A stretch of 64,000 bases of DNA from Ahaetulla prasina. Its lineage: Eukaryota; Chordata; Lepidosauria; Squamata; Colubridae. The translations under genes were made by a program, and so were the position numbers. Below the pieces are notes generated by a model. The model was given only the letters and a program-made list of their open reading frames with translations, was not told where the DNA came from and ran no database searches. Within the stretch, counting starts at the first letter, position 1. Every line of letters starts with the position of its first letter. Positions 12,701-27,800 of the stretch are shown here, piece by piece. The DNA lies in NCBI RefSeq assembly GCF_028640845.1, contig NC_080540.1, positions 156,386,438 to 156,450,437 on the forward strand, given 5' to 3'.

Positions 12701-15700
12701 CTACATGGGACAGCTGTTAACTATGATGTACTTGACATGTCTTGTACTTGATCTGCCGTTTGTGCTTCAGGAAAAAAAAAAGTCTTACGGGTCAGAGTTA
12801 TATTTAATAATTATTAATTTAAACTAATAATGTAGCAAAGAAAACTGAGTTGTACAGTATATGCTGATCATAAAATATATCTGCAACTGTCACTTAACAT
12901 TTTCAGTTCTCTTAACAACATCTCTAAATTAGGCTGTTGCCGTGTTTCTCAACCTGAGCAACGTTAAGATGTTAAGATCTTCAAATTCCAGAATTCCCAT
13001 GCTGGCTGAGGAATTCTGGGAGTTGAGGCCCACACATCTTAATGTTGTTGAGGTTGAGAAACACTGGACTATTTCAAAGAAGGTAGTTCGCTCTTGGGGA
13101 GTAACTATTGATGGAGCATCGTATTGAATTAAACTTTAATTGGTCTGAGACTGAGTTATGTGCATCAGTTCAGGGGTGAAATCCAGCAGGTTCTGACAGG
13201 TTCTGGAGAACCGGTAGCGGATATTTTGAGTAGTTCGGAGAACTGGCAAATACCACCTCTGCCTGGCCCCAGTGTGGGGTGGGAATGGAGATTTTGCAAT
13301 ATCCTTCCCCCAGGAGTGGGGAAGGAATGGGGATTTTGCAGTATCCTTCTCCTGCCACGCCCCCCAAGCCACGCCCACAGAACCGGTAGTAAAAAAAAAT
13401 TGGGTTTCACTACTGATGCAGTTAACTTATCCCTTAATTCTTCTAGATGTGTACCTGTCCTGGCTTATTGTTTTGTAGTTCACTCATTAATAGACTTTGA
13501 GATTATAGGGGGGGCAGGGAATGAGCAAAAATCTGTCTGCCCTGGCCTTGTGCTCCTGAATATCGTCTCATTACATTCTCTACTGATCTAGTTGTGTTTC
13601 TTCTAGCAACTTTGGATCTTCTGGGGACTCGGTCATTGGGCAACTTTTCAGCTGTGAAGTGGAGAATTGCAGTATGTGCCGCTGTGGCAAAGAGACGGTC
13701 CGAGTCTCTTCCACTCTCCTCTTTACTCTCTCTTATCCTGAGAACAATGGTATGGAGTTTCAGAAGTAATACCGTATAATGATAGAGTAAACATGGTGTT
13801 GAATGGAACTGGGTTTGTCTTTTCTCAAAACATGGGACAGCAAATGTGACGTGCTTGAGGTTTTACACCGATCTTTTGCGAGTCTTAGTGCCTGAACCCC
13901 TATCTTTTACAGAAAAATTGGATTACAAGTTTTAAAAATATAATAAAAAATATTCCTAGAGCATCAACATTTGTTGTTAGAAAAGTTCTAAGCTATTCTG
14001 TCAGACAGCAGAAAACAGGAAGCAAGACAGTTCAAATAACTACAGATTTATTGCATGCTAACACTCTCTACAAGAATCTGAACTACTAACAGACAACGCA
14101 AATTATGATAGATAAGAGTAATGGAATTCAAGGTGGTCTAGATTTAGATCTCTTGTGGGCACGAAGAGACTTGAGATTAATGATATGCTTGACCTTTCCC
14201 TTGAGCTCATCTCCTACATATTCACTCATTTCACTAACCAAACTTCAAACCATATTTCAGAAATTTAGTTGTTGGAATCTGTTTGGTTGGACCCAAGTTA
14301 AATTCTGAGTAACAAATAGGGGCCCTTCTATTATTTAATTTTTGTAGCAGTTTCTCTCATGTGCTTTGCCATTTTTACCTTATTCCTCAAACCAACCCTG
14401 TTGCTTTTTATAGTGATACTTTTCATTTTACACGAGAAAATATAAATGTGCTGGAGGAAACATACCAAGTTCATGGAATGATTGAAACAAGACTTTTGGT
14501 TTCTCAGTCCCAGGTTTCTAAAGCATAATACAATTGATTGATTGATTGATTGATTGGATAAAATACATTTAGCTTGCATGAGCAAGCAAGACTAGCTTGT
14601 CTGCCCTAATTTAAATAATTTCTACCACAAGAGCCAAGAGCAAGCCAGTTTGATTAAAAATAATTTCTAGATCCAAGAACAAGCCAAATTGATTAAAAAA
14701 TAACATAAGCCACTCTTTCACTGAATTTTAAAATGCATGATGCAAAAAAAAGAAAAGAGTTTGTAAGAAGAATAGGAAGACAAATCTTAAAAGAGTATGT
14801 TTTAATGTGATATGTATACATTAAACAATCATATCAATAACACTGAAGCCATTAATTAACCGTAAGTAGCTTATATTTCCATAGGTTGCTTATATTTTTT
14901 TTAAAAATCGATTTTTTCAAACTGACGTCTTCATTTCTAAAGCATGCCTAACCCTTGTGCAGGGATAGAAGTGAATTGTCTGTATGCTTGATCCTTGTCA
15001 AGTGGGCCTAAAAAAACAATTTGTTACTTGCCTGGATGGTGCTCATAGTGACAAAGTTCAAGATTCCTGAGAAGACAGTTATTGGAACTGGGCTTCTCAA
15101 CTGGTCTAAGCAACTATTTCTTGATACCATCTGCTTTTCTTCAGCAGGGTTCATTTTCTTCCCCATATATCTCAGGCTCATGATGTTTGATATCCTATTC
15201 TAATCTTTGCAGCAATGCAAATACATTCTTTTTGTGCCTCCATCTTTCCCAGATAAAATAATGGATTATGAATTTGCCCAGATATTAAAAAGAAGCATTT
15301 GTCTAGAACAGAACACTCAGGCATGGTGTGAGAACTGCGAGAAGTACCAACCCACAGTAAGTGACGAGGGAAGAAGCATTGGGTAGACGAAGGCATTGTA
15401 GCACTGATACATAGAAAACTTTAGGTATGACATACAGCCATACTGTTGGATTGCTTTGAGAATGAGAATTGTGCATTTGATAGACAGCTGACCAGGCGGA
15501 AGTATGATTACACTATCTATGCAAGATCTATGGTTAATTGATTTTGAAGATAAATATTAAGTAGATAATTTAAAGAAGAAAAGTATTTTCCCCTCTCCCC
15601 TAATTTCAGCTCCTGCTATTAGTTTTTTGTATGAAACAACACTTGTGGAAAGACCAAAATAGGGATCTTTAGACTGATCAGAGCATGCCCATAACTAGGC

Positions 15701-15770
15701 ATTACCAAATAAAGTTACAATTTCAGTATCAAAGATTAAATCTGTGCCATTGCTTCAATATTACACATCA

Positions 15771-15834
<64 letters not shown>

Positions 15835-18800
15835 ATTCTAGGTCCAGACACGCAACATCCGCTGTCTGCCAGATGTGTTAGTCATTAACTGTGAAGTCAA
15901 CAGCTCCAAGGAAGCAGAATTTTGGAAGGTACAAGCTGAGGTAGGGAGATGCACACATATCTTATTTTCTGTTACGATTACAAGCAGTCCCCTCTCAGGT
16001 GGCCTCAAACAATGCATTGTCAAGCAGTTCACCATCTCTGCTTCATGTCCGTTCAAGTTCATCATTGTCATTTGATGACCCCATCATCCCTTGTGGGGTG
16101 GAGTCTGGGCAACTGAATGGAGCTGAGTACCATTCAAGATCCTTACTCCCATTTCTAATGCCTCTAGTTTTACAGGTAGAACCTTAATTAAGATAATCTA
16201 AAATAAAGAAGCCAATTTCCAGTGGACAGTTATGAAGATGTGTTCTGGGAAATGGTATAATCCTCCTTGAAGAGCCAGCAGCTTGGGGAATAAGCCAGAA
16301 GTGCCATTGTTCCACCTACAACAGTGGAAGTGTTGTAGTGTTCCACCTACAACACATTGAGAAGCAGTTAGAGCAGCGGTTCTCAACCTTTATAGTGCTG
16401 CGACCCCTTTAATACAATTCCCCACAATGTGGCGACCCCCAACCATAAAATTATTTTCGTTTTGAATTTATCACGTCTGAAGCCATATTGTCTAGCGATC
16501 TGAACTGCTTGCGATTGATTTGAGGACGGAGGCATTAAAGCGGAGACTCCTCCCCTATTAAGGTTATCGCGCCTGAAGCCAGATTAGTCTAGCGATTGGG
16601 AGTGATTGCAGCTGGCTTGAGAGGGAGACATCAGAGCAAAGATTTCTCTCTTTTTCAATTGATCACGCCTGAAGCTGAATTCAGCTAACGATTTGAAGAG
16701 CCTGCAGCTGGCTTGTGAAATCAACCATTGGAGCACAATTCTTCAACTCGCAAGTATACTTCCCATATTTCTGATGGTCTTAGGTGACCCCTGACAAATT
16801 GTCATTCGACCCCCAACGGGGTCCCGACCCACAGGTTGAGAACGGCTGAGTTAGAGAATATCTCCTATCTTGAACTATCGACATCCACTTGAGTTGGTGG
16901 TAAATGAAAACATTTCAGTGGACATGAAATTTAGATTTCTGTGCTTCAGGTACATCCTTTCTTTGACAGTATGCTTTTAAGAAGAAGATGATGAAGAAGG
17001 GTTGCCTGGAATTCCCCAAAAATAGAGAAATAGCAGTTGGAGAATGGTAAGTACCATTTCTATCCAGGGTATCCCTACTTTTTCTAACAGATGGTCCTGA
17101 CACTACTGTTCCTTAATGATAGATCTTGTTATTAAATACATGACCGCTTCTACCAGGTTCTTAATTACACCAAGACTCATAACTAAGGGGCAGAGAAAAG
17201 ACACTGAAGCAGTAAAATTGCCATTATAGTGCAGATGGGAAAGTGCAGTTATGCACAAAGAATATGGAATTGGCCCATTGTAATAATGGATGATGAAATA
17301 ATTAATACCATTTCTTGCTGAACTAACCAGCCTCCTTTTTTTGGCTGGCAGTATTGGGTGCTTGAGCAAAGAAAAAGCAAATCGGCCCGCTGCTCAGTCC
17401 TGTTCACTGACCATTCCTTCCATCTTTGTGATATCGTTTGGCATTTGCTTTGCTTTCAGGAATGAGTTAGGAATGGCTGAGGGGGGACACTCTTACACCT
17501 CCATTGAAGAGCTAAAGAACATCTGGATCCCTTATTCCATCAAGATGAAGCTCTCCAAGAACAAGGAATTGGAGGTTTACAACTGGGATGAAAGCAGTGA
17601 AGTAAAATATTTCTTGTTTACAAGAAAGTACTTCCTTAAAATACTTTCCTTATACCTGACTTAAATATGAAAAGTTTTCTCGGTATCCTAATTCTTGTGA
17701 ATGCTCCCAGGCCAAGTGATTGTGTTGCGTAGGACCATTGCCCACTTTAAAGAGGGAATGCTTAAATCATCCCAGAAAGAATTTTAGGTATTTAATTTTC
17801 AAAAGCCTCAGCAGGCGAGAACAAGTTTTCATTCCTTCGTTGCTTTTCTAAGCTGCAAACATCGTAAGGTGTAGAGAGAAAGAACTCATCAGGAAGAACC
17901 AAGTTCAGACTATTTGTTTTTTATTTCACCATAAAGATACTAAGGCAGCTTGCAGTTAAAAGCTTGTCAAGCTTTTATCTCCCACGTGGTAATTGGGGCT
18001 ACTTGGACTAATGTGGGAGAAATGGCTATTTAGCCAAAAGGAAGTGATTGGATTATCTTGTTTGCATCCAGTTTTGGTCACCACAATATATATAAAAAAA
18101 AATTGAGACTCTAGAAAAAGTGCAGAAAAAACAATGATGATTAGGGGACTGGAGACTAAAACATATGAAGAACGGTTGCAGGAACTGGTTAGGTCTAGTT
18201 TAATGAAAAGAAGGACTGGGGAGACATGATAACAGTGTTCCAATATCTCAGGGGTTGCCACAAAGAAGAGGGAGTCAAGCTATTCTCCAAAGCACCTGAA
18301 GGCAGGACAAGAAGCAATGGGTGGAAATTAATCAAGGAAAGAAGCAACCTAGAACCAAGGAGAATTTTCCTGACAGTTAGAACAATTAATCAGTGGGACG
18401 GTTCCCCTCCAAAAGTTGTGGGTGCTTCAACATTGGAGGTTTTTAAAAAGAGATTGGACAGCCATTTGTCAGAAATGGTATAGGGTCTCCTGCCTGAGCA
18501 GGGGGTTGGACTAGAAGACCTCTAAAATCCCTTCCAACTCTGTTATCTACACCTGCCTATCTGTCTCTTACATTATTAGGGTGGGGATAGGCAGACTTCA
18601 GGATTGAGGCATCATTTCTTCCATCTGTTCCAGAGCAAGATGGAAAACAGTGGCTCAGGGAACTTTCAAATACATAAAACTAAAGACAGGATACCTTTGA
18701 ATGTAGGCTCTACCCAGGAATCTCATTTCACTTGAGAATTTGTACACAGTACAAAATTCGTATTTGATTTTCTCTGAAACAGTCTTCCTAAAACAACCCA

Positions 18801-21800
18801 GTTTTATGGAGAAATATCATTAGTTGCAATAGGTAATCCGTCTGGGTTAAGTTTACCAATCTGTTGTAAGTCTTCATAAAAATTACCTGTAGATCCAGGA
18901 AGTGCTAAACAGAAGTATTAGACAAGGCTTAGAAATAAAAGGTATGGAAATAAAGAAAAATAAAAATTACAAGCATTTGCAGATGACCTGGTGTTTTTCT
19001 TAGAAGAACCATTAGAAACTGGCCCCAAGCTAATAGGAAAAATAGAAGAATATGGAGAAGTTGCAGGATTGAAAATAAAGAAAGAAAAAATATTAGTTAA
19101 AATATTAGTTAAAAACCTTACAGATAAACAGAAGAATGAATTCATGAAGACGATAGAACTTCAGGTAGTTAAGAAAGTAAAATATTTAGGAATCTATTTA
19201 GCAGCAAGATGTGTAACAATTAAAGAAGATAACTATACAAAGCTAAAGCAACAAATTAAACTGGATTTGGAGAAATGGAAGAATGTACAACTATCAATGT
19301 TAGGAAGAATAGCTACTGTAAAAATGAACATTCTTCCAAAATTGCTCTTTTTGTTTCAAACAATTCCTAAAAAATTAGAAAAAATACTTTGAGGGGCTAA
19401 CTAAAATGATTTTGAAATATATATGGCAAGGGAAAAGAGCAAGAATAAGACTGAAAATGCTACAAGAATCTAAAGAAAATGGGGGTTTTCGGTTGCCAGA
19501 CTGGAAGTTTTACTACAGACTTCTGCACTTACATGGGTGAGAGAGTGGATAAATTTGAGGCATAGAAGGTTATTACTGGAGGGACATGAACTTCAGTTGG
19601 AATGGCATGCCATTCTGTGGTATGGAAAAAATAGAATACACAGATACTTTCAAAGACACTATGTAGGAAACACTCTACTTTTAATATGGGAAAAAGTCAA
19701 AGCAAAAAACTACCATATTTTTCAGAGTATAAGATGCACCTTTTTCCCCCAAAAAAGAAGGTGAAAATCTGGATGTGTCTTATACTCCGAATGTAGCCCC
19801 GCCCAGCTTCTCAAACAGAGGTTTCAGAGACTCAAAAAAGCATCAGAAATGAGGCGTCAGAAAAGAAGCCCCCAAACAGAGCTTCAGAGGCTTTTTTTCA
19901 CCTCTGGGAACAGCTGATTGGGTGTATTCCGGGAGGCCAATCCACCTGCCAATCAGCTTTTTTCTTATTTTCCTCCCCAAAAACTAAGGTGCGTCTTATA
20001 CTCCAGTGCGTTTTATACTCTGAAAAATACAGTATATGAAAATACCAGTCTGGCTTTCCACAATGGAAGCACTTACATATCCAAAGCAGTGGTGGGTTTT
20101 TACCAGTTTGCTCCAGTTCAGGCGAACCAGTAGCGGTGGCGGTGAGAGGTTCCACCAACCCGCCCAGACATCATCACGGTTGCTCTACGCACGTGCAGAA
20201 GGTTCTGCACATGCACAGAAGCACCGTGCACGTACGCGCGCTCACAGTTCCAAAATGGTAGCGAAGGTAAGTGAAACCCGCTACTGATCCAAAGGTTCAT
20301 CAGGTTAAATAGTTTATGTCAACTCATGAAACGGAGAACATGATGAAGGATAAATGAACAAATAAGACAAGTTAGACTCCAAGCTTTGTTCTGCTACACT
20401 GACATAGGATATAACGTTCTGGAAAGGCAAGCATATTGGAGTTGAACTAACTTCAGGAGTACTAAAAATAGTGCACTTTTCCTCTTTGTTTGGGGAGAAT
20501 GTAGTGACATACAGCCATGTTGAACTGTGCTAGAGCCACAGAGAAAACTAGCTCACTTCTGGAACTGCCTTTCTTGTTGCAGTTGGGCATGTTGGAGGAT
20601 CAAGAATCTACGTATGTCTATGACCTCATGGCAACAGTTGTACATATTCTGGATTCCCGGACTGGGGGCAGCCTTGTGGGGCATATCAAAGTTGGAGAGA
20701 CCTACCATCAAAGAAAGGAGGTGAGCCTTTTAATAAAAAGCAGAGCGTCTCGATCTTTCTTTTGGCTCTGTAACGATCAATTCCTATTAAGCGGAAGGGG
20801 GTTAAATGTTTGAGTTAATTGCACCTGCTTGTAAGATATGATTGCAATGCCTGTGATTGTAGATGTTCACTGATTGAACGTCTTTGTATTTAACGCATCA
20901 TAACTTTCTTTTTTTTTTAAAAAAGGGTGTCACACACCAGCAGTGGTATCTTTTTAATGACTTTCTCATTGAACCTGTGGATAAGGTAAGGATATTATGA
21001 TGATTTATATTCTGTTCTCTTGCTTTCTTACATACAACATAAATAGAAATGAATATTTAGTATGACATTATTCATTTTCTATGCTTTTTTTTGAAACTAG
21101 ATAGTGTGGAATTTTATAGAGAGTTTTGGCATAAAATGGAAATCAGAACTGAATAGATTTGAAAGAGCATATCTTTAGAAAGTAGCTTTACATAGATTGG
21201 AGTGTTTCAAGACATATTTCCATGCTAATGAGAATTGATATTTGTTTTAAAGCTTCTGTGAATCTCTGTTTTATTGAATGGCCTAGCTGAGGCATCCTGG
21301 GCTACTTTTTTTTCCTGCAAACAATATTAAGTTGTACACTAAAGATGGTACGTGAAGTGTCTTTTATAGTCAAGTGGACATAAAACAACTTATTTTATTT
21401 GGAGACATGTAATGTTACTACAGAACATACTTATAAGGCATATTTTTAGTAATGTATATGCCTTGTGCCAGGAAATATGCACCAAGATGCTGTGCTTTGC
21501 CCCCACTGAGAAATTTGAGATCTTGTCTTTAGGATCTTAGAATTTACAACCTAGCCAGGGTTTCCCTGAACTGTTTCAGGGATAAACTGGATAAACAAAT
21601 GTGGGTATTGATTCATCCAAGTCACAATTTGTATCCATGCTGAAACTTCCGTGACATTCTGCATTCAAGTTTAAAGAAATTTAGTCAGCACAGACATGCA
21701 CAATTTTAAGTCAACATTTCTTATTTTGGACTATTCCCCCCGCTTCCTCCCCCCCCCCCCCGTTTTAATTAAAAACAGGTCCAGACAGCTTCCAGAATTC

Positions 21801-24800
21801 ATTTCTGATCTGTCTGTTCTCCTACTTCAGTCTGTCTGATTTTTCCTGTCTGCCTTTGGATTTACAGTGTGAGGCTGTACAATTTGACATGACCTGGAAA
21901 GTGCCCGCGATCCTTTATTATGTCCGGAGGAACCTCCACTCCAAGTTCAATTTACACAGTGAGTGCATGTGCACATACAAATGCACTTACAAAAGTAGCA
22001 AGAAATTAGGAGTTGCTATTTCTTAAAACCTGACAACCAGATTCAGCCATGATGATAACCTTTAGTCTCTTATAACCCAGGTATAACCCAGTAATATTAG
22101 GGCAGGAGCTATAACGTCCCTCTACATATGTAAGTATGTAAGAAGGATGACTGCAGGAATTCCTAAACAAGTACTAGGTGATTGTCGTATTTTAACTTAT
22201 TGTAATGACATAGAGGTAGTCCTCGACGTATGACTATAATGGAGCCTGCCCATTGTGGTCCTAAATCGTGATGGTTATAAAACAGGCCACTTACATGACC
22301 AAGCCAATTTTATTATTATTATTATTATTATTTTGCAATGGTTGTAAAGCAAACCAGTTGTTCACTATAGGCCAGTTTTGCTGAAAACCAGAAGTAAAAA
22401 CCAGCAAAAATATCATAAAATGCAGTCACATGACTGGGATGCCACAAACAGCCATAAATGTGGGCCAGTTGCTGAGACCACAAAGTCGTCTGATGTATGT
22501 GTGTGTATGTATGTCTGTTGTAACTTTGGAACTAGGTCATAAGTACCCGCAGGGAGGTCTGTCGCAAATTTGAACAATCACTAAACAACCAGTCATAAGT
22601 TGAGGACTACCTGTACTGAAATCTTTGTTTAGGAACTCCAGGAGCTAGCCCCCTTACTATACAGCTACATATAGAAAGAGATGTTATTGAGTAACTAGCT
22701 TTGAATGTTGTATAATAGGAATAGAGTGTAATTCAAGTGTATGTCATTCCACCATGAGCCCAGTTCATAGATCCCAGTAAGCTACAGTGGTTAGTGAGCA
22801 TACTGAGACCAAATAATATGTTTTTTAAAAAATGTGTTTTATATACCAATTAGGTATAGGAAAAAAGTTTTGTTCGTCCAGAATAAGCAAAAGCATAACT
22901 ATGATTTAATTTAAGCTTGTTTCTCTGGGCCCCCTCATTCTCCTGCCTGAAGAAAATTGCTTTTCATACAACAAAAACAATAATAATACCCCAAATGGAT
23001 AATTCACTTGACATGATGCTCAGTTTGAAAAGCCAGAGATTATATTCAGGTTAATCAAGCCATAGGGCTTAGTTGGGACATTAGACTGCCAATTGGAATG
23101 GCAGAGGGTCCTACCTGCCTTACATAGCACAGTGAAATCTCCTTATCAAGCAAAGCAGATAAACTTTCCTTCCTGCTTCCGCACAAAGATAGCTCTGCCC
23201 ATTTAACAAGTGGGGTATATTAACAAGTAGGGTATATTAACAAGTGGGGTATATTAACAAATGGGGTATAGCTTAGCCTTCAGACAGTTCATTTTTCTTA
23301 TATCCTCACTTGGTTGTTTTTCAGGAACCTATTTTGTACATATTCAGCACATGCACATGAAACCTTCAGTGACCTAGGAGGGGAGGAAAGTTTCTATCCT
23401 TCTTGGAGTGACCTGTGTTCTCATGTTGAACAACCCCAATTTCCTCACTTTCAGCCTTCCTTACAATCATTTGGCACCCACTCCTTGGTCTTTTCCTTAA
23501 TTGCCTTTAATGGCCAAATGGAAATTCCAGCAAGAAGCATCATATAATAGTGTTGTACAGCCGGGAGGAGAAATAGGCTTGCCCTTCTTCAGAGTCAGTG
23601 AGTGTGAGGATGGAATTTTTGAGAGGTGGTCATAAGTTAACACCACAAAGATTGAGACAACAAAGTAAATATGTTTTGCAAGGAAATGCGGTACTCTCAA
23701 GAGGAAGTAAAACAAACTGAGAAATCATCATGAGATGAAAAGGCCCATCAGCATAGACAACAGAGGTCGCGTCAAGGATTGAAAACATTGCTAGCCAAAG
23801 TATTTTTGTTGTGCTGTGAAATAGAAATTGTTGGAAGATATTTAGATGAATGCTGAAGCAGCTATGCAGCTGTTTTTCCACATAAACCAGCATGTCCAGA
23901 TATTTTCTGCAAGGCAGCTGGTCACTTTTTGAGTGTTCTCCATCTTAATTTTAATGTATTTTGAATTGAATTGGCTGTGAATGGATATTATGGATTCCTG
24001 AAACAAGAACACACGTTCTTGTGTGCCATCTAAAATCTATTTGAAATCTATTTGGCATGTTTCTAGAACTGTGTCAACTGATGTGAGTAGCTTCAGGATT
24101 GAGTCACCCTTGTTATGGATCTGTCTTCCTAAAATAAAAATCCTTGTTTTAAATTCCGCTGTTCAGTTCTTCTAAAGAAGTCAGTTCTATGACACTAGAG
24201 ATTTCCTTTTAAGGCCCATTAGGTTTTGAGTGATCCACCGATTCTTAGAAAATAGTATCATCCGTATGAAGTTGTGCTCTTGAGGTTTTCTCTGGGGCAT
24301 CCCCTGACCAAGATGGGATTTCCCTTTTTGTTTGGTTTTTCTGTAAACCGAGTGTAATCTCTGAGTGAGTCAACTGTGATCAAATTTCATTTTCTTTTTC
24401 AAGTCAAGAACCCGATTGAAGCCAGTGTGTTGCTTGCTGAGGCTTCCCTTGCTCGCAAACAGCGCAAATGTCATGCCACTTTCATCCCCCTCATGCTGAG
24501 CGAAATGCCACAGGTTGGAGACTTGGTGGGATTGGATGCTGAGTTTGTGACCCTCAATGAGGTAGGCATCACACATTAGGACAAGAGACAAGATTTCGAT
24601 CACAGGCAGTATCTATTCACCCTTTCATCATCTGCGATAGGAGGAAGCTGAGCTTCGCAGCGACGGAACCAAATCCACGATCAAACCCAGTCAGATGTCA
24701 GTGGCCAGGATCACGTGTGTCCGGGGCCAGGGTCCCAATGAGGGTGTTCCTTTCATTGATGATTACATTTCCACACAAGAACAGGTATGCAACTTCAAAA

Positions 24801-27800
24801 CATATTCCATGGTTTTAAGACCGTGCAAAACAGGGAATAGAGATCTGGAGGAATGATGTTCCACAGAGAAGGAGCCCGGATAGAAAAAGACTTCATGGGA
24901 CCTGACTGTGGAGAGTTGAGACCTCAAATAACCTGGTTCCATGCCATGAAGGGCTTTATAGGTCATCACCAGCATCTTGAATTGCACCTGGAAGTAGACT
25001 GGCAACCAGTGCAGCCCACAGAGCAGAGGTGCGTGACCAAGATATGAGAGACCCCGAGAAGGGCTTCCTGGTCCAGGACCAGGCACACAACACATAGTAT
25101 GTGCAAAGGCACTTAGGGGCATGGCTATCACTTGTTCCTTGAACAGGAGGAGAAAACCGCCCCAAAATTGCACACAGGTTCTTTTTTGGGGTAGCACAAC
25201 CCCACCTAAAACAAAAAGTGGAAAGTCTCAAGAACACCCAAAGTCACTTAGTCTTGCTATGGTTGAGATGAAGCTTGTTATTTCTGTTTTGCTTTGTTTT
25301 TTATACTTGTTTTCTAACATATTCATAGGAATATGTCTTCCTTTTTTCCTATCGGGTAATATATGTTTTTGAATGGGAAGTAGATCCACTCAGTGGCCTG
25401 GAAGATGGGAAGGAACAGGAAGACCCTTCAATACATAATGATTCCATTTTCTTTGTCCTTGTAGGTGGTGGATTATCTTACTCAGTACTCGGGAATAAAG
25501 CCAGGAGATCTGGATGCCAAAATTTCATCCAAACACCTCACAACCCTCAAATCCACCTATTTAAAGCTACGCTTCCTTATAGATGTTGGAGTCAAGTTTG
25601 TGGGCCATGGATTGCAAAAAGACTTCCGGGTTATCAATATCATGGTGACTGTCTCATTATAAAATTTTGATAGATCTCTCTCTCTCTCTCTCCCCCTCCC
25701 TTCCTCCCTCCCTCTCTCTCATTCACAGGTAAAATTCTCATAGTGAGTGAGAATAGAGTATGTGTAAAAAAGGTATAGTAACAGAGATGTAACTGAACAT
25801 GAGTGATATGTGTGAATGACTTAATACCTTAAATTAGATTCCCTGACTCAAATTGTTTTTCCAGTTCTGTAATTCTGTAGGCATTTCCACATAGTCACTT
25901 ATCTTGTGCCTGGAATTATTTGTTTAATTTATATGGCCACCCAACCCACCACCGCAACCCTGGACAGTCAACAACAATGAAACAATAAAAACAACAACAC
26001 AATTCATCATTGGCAGCTTATGTGAAAATCAATGAAACAATAATGGGAGGAGTAGGTTGGAAATTGCACAACTTGGGCCAAGATCCACTGGAAAGAAATG
26101 GTATTCTCTGCACTTCCGGGGGTGGGCGCAAAATATTTTACAGCATTTCCTGTAGTAGAGTAAGAGATGACCCAAGTGAGTTTGGCTTCTCAGGTCCCCC
26201 AGTGCTTGGGGATTCACCAGATAGGATGATCAGTGCAGGCCTCATGTGTGAAAAGGTTGTAGTGGAATGTGTGTGAGAGAGAGAAAAGACAGCACACGTA
26301 GGGAAGGGAGCAAGGCTCTAGGATTACTGATATACTAATAATACTTTTAACTTTTAACTAGGCACAACAGTACATCACAGGGTAAAACCTTTTGAACCAA
26401 AGTACACCATGTGGGCTAATTTAGAATATGTGTCCAAATTCCAGGACCCAGGGAATTGAAATCAGGCCAATTTCATAAAACATTTTATGACAAAAATTAT
26501 CATAAAGTGTTTCATGACATATTACAAAAAGTCACAAAACACGTTGTCAACTAGTAATGTTTGACTGTCCTATACATTTCAACATGGACTACTTTCAAGG
26601 CAGATGCACCTCTGAATATCTTCCTGACTTTTTAAGAACTCTTCAACTACAGTAGAAGCTCTACCACTGTTGAAGTCACTGAGGAATCTAAAATAATTGT
26701 TTGCAGACATGTCTCATTTTCACAGCCTATCTTTGAATATTGTTAGCTTTCTCTCCCAAAAGTGTTTTTTCAAAAGGCAATTGGACTTTCTGGTTTTTCT
26801 TTGAAGATATTTCACTTCTCATCCAAGAAGCTTCTTAGAGCTGAAGGAGCTTCTGCCTGGGTCAGCTCCTGAGCCACTCAGAAATTGCAATCAGACTCTA
26901 CTTTTAATATGGAAAGCAAATATTATTAAATACATCAGGAGTAATCAAAGACATTCAGCTAATTTGCTTTAGCACTTAAACTTATATACCACTTCACAGT
27001 GCTTTACAGCCCTCTCTAAATGGTTTACAGAGTCAGCATATTGCCCCCAACAATCTGGGTCCTCGTTTTACCCACCTCGGAAGGATGGAAGGCTGAGTCA
27101 ACCTTGAGCCTGGTGAGATTTGATCTACCAAACTGCTAGCAGCTGGTGATCAGCAGAAGTAGCATGCAGTACTGTACTCTAACCAATCCGCCACCGCAGC
27201 TCAGTTATATTAATTACCAGATTTAGTTGTTTGTCTTACTTCCTTATCTCCCTTGGAGCAAGTGGACCTTAGGCAAAGTCTGGTTGTGATCTAAGGTTAG
27301 AAGGTCGTGTAGACTGAGATCTCTTTGGGGAATGATTATGTGGTTGTGTGCTAAAAGGCTATACCTGCCTCTTACAGGTTCCCAGAGATCAAGTAATCGA
27401 CACAGTATATTTGTTCCACATGCCCAGGAAGAGGATGATCTCCCTGCGCTTCCTTGCCTGGTATTTTTTGGGTCAGTAAAATAATCCTGCGGCAGTGTTA
27501 AACTGCGCCCCTCTTCCAGTCAGCCAAGCCACCCTCCATGAAAGAATAATATAGTTGCTAAAAAATTCCTCAGGTACAGTTCTCAGGAAGACAATATTGA
27601 TGATAATGTGCAGGAACTGATATCTAAGCAAAATGCAGAATAAGGAGATAACAACTTGGAAACTGCTCAGGCAGACGCCTCCCTAATTCAGTGAACTTTA
27701 AAACGGAGGAGGAGGAGGTGCCGCACAACAGACTTGCACAGTTTTGTTATTAAAGCCCAAATAAAGCAATAAAAATAGTTTTATGTCTTCCCGTGAAGTT

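Larger units (their letters stand above)
18905..20460 (+). mobile_element. L1 LINE fragment (ORF2), split by two later insertions
   Basis: Encodes the reverse-transcriptase core [20 protein letters not shown], then [14 protein letters not shown] and [20 protein letters not shown], typical of L1 ORF2. It is interrupted by the MITEs at 19713-20032 and 20087-20286. Removing the first restores the frame (WEKVKAKNY to [13 protein letters not shown]). The right end is uncertain. Confidence 0.85.

Noticed and set aside
24763..25197. 144-codon minus-strand frame
   Set aside because: It reads as a LINE RT C-terminal block broken by stops, located in a PAN2 intron.
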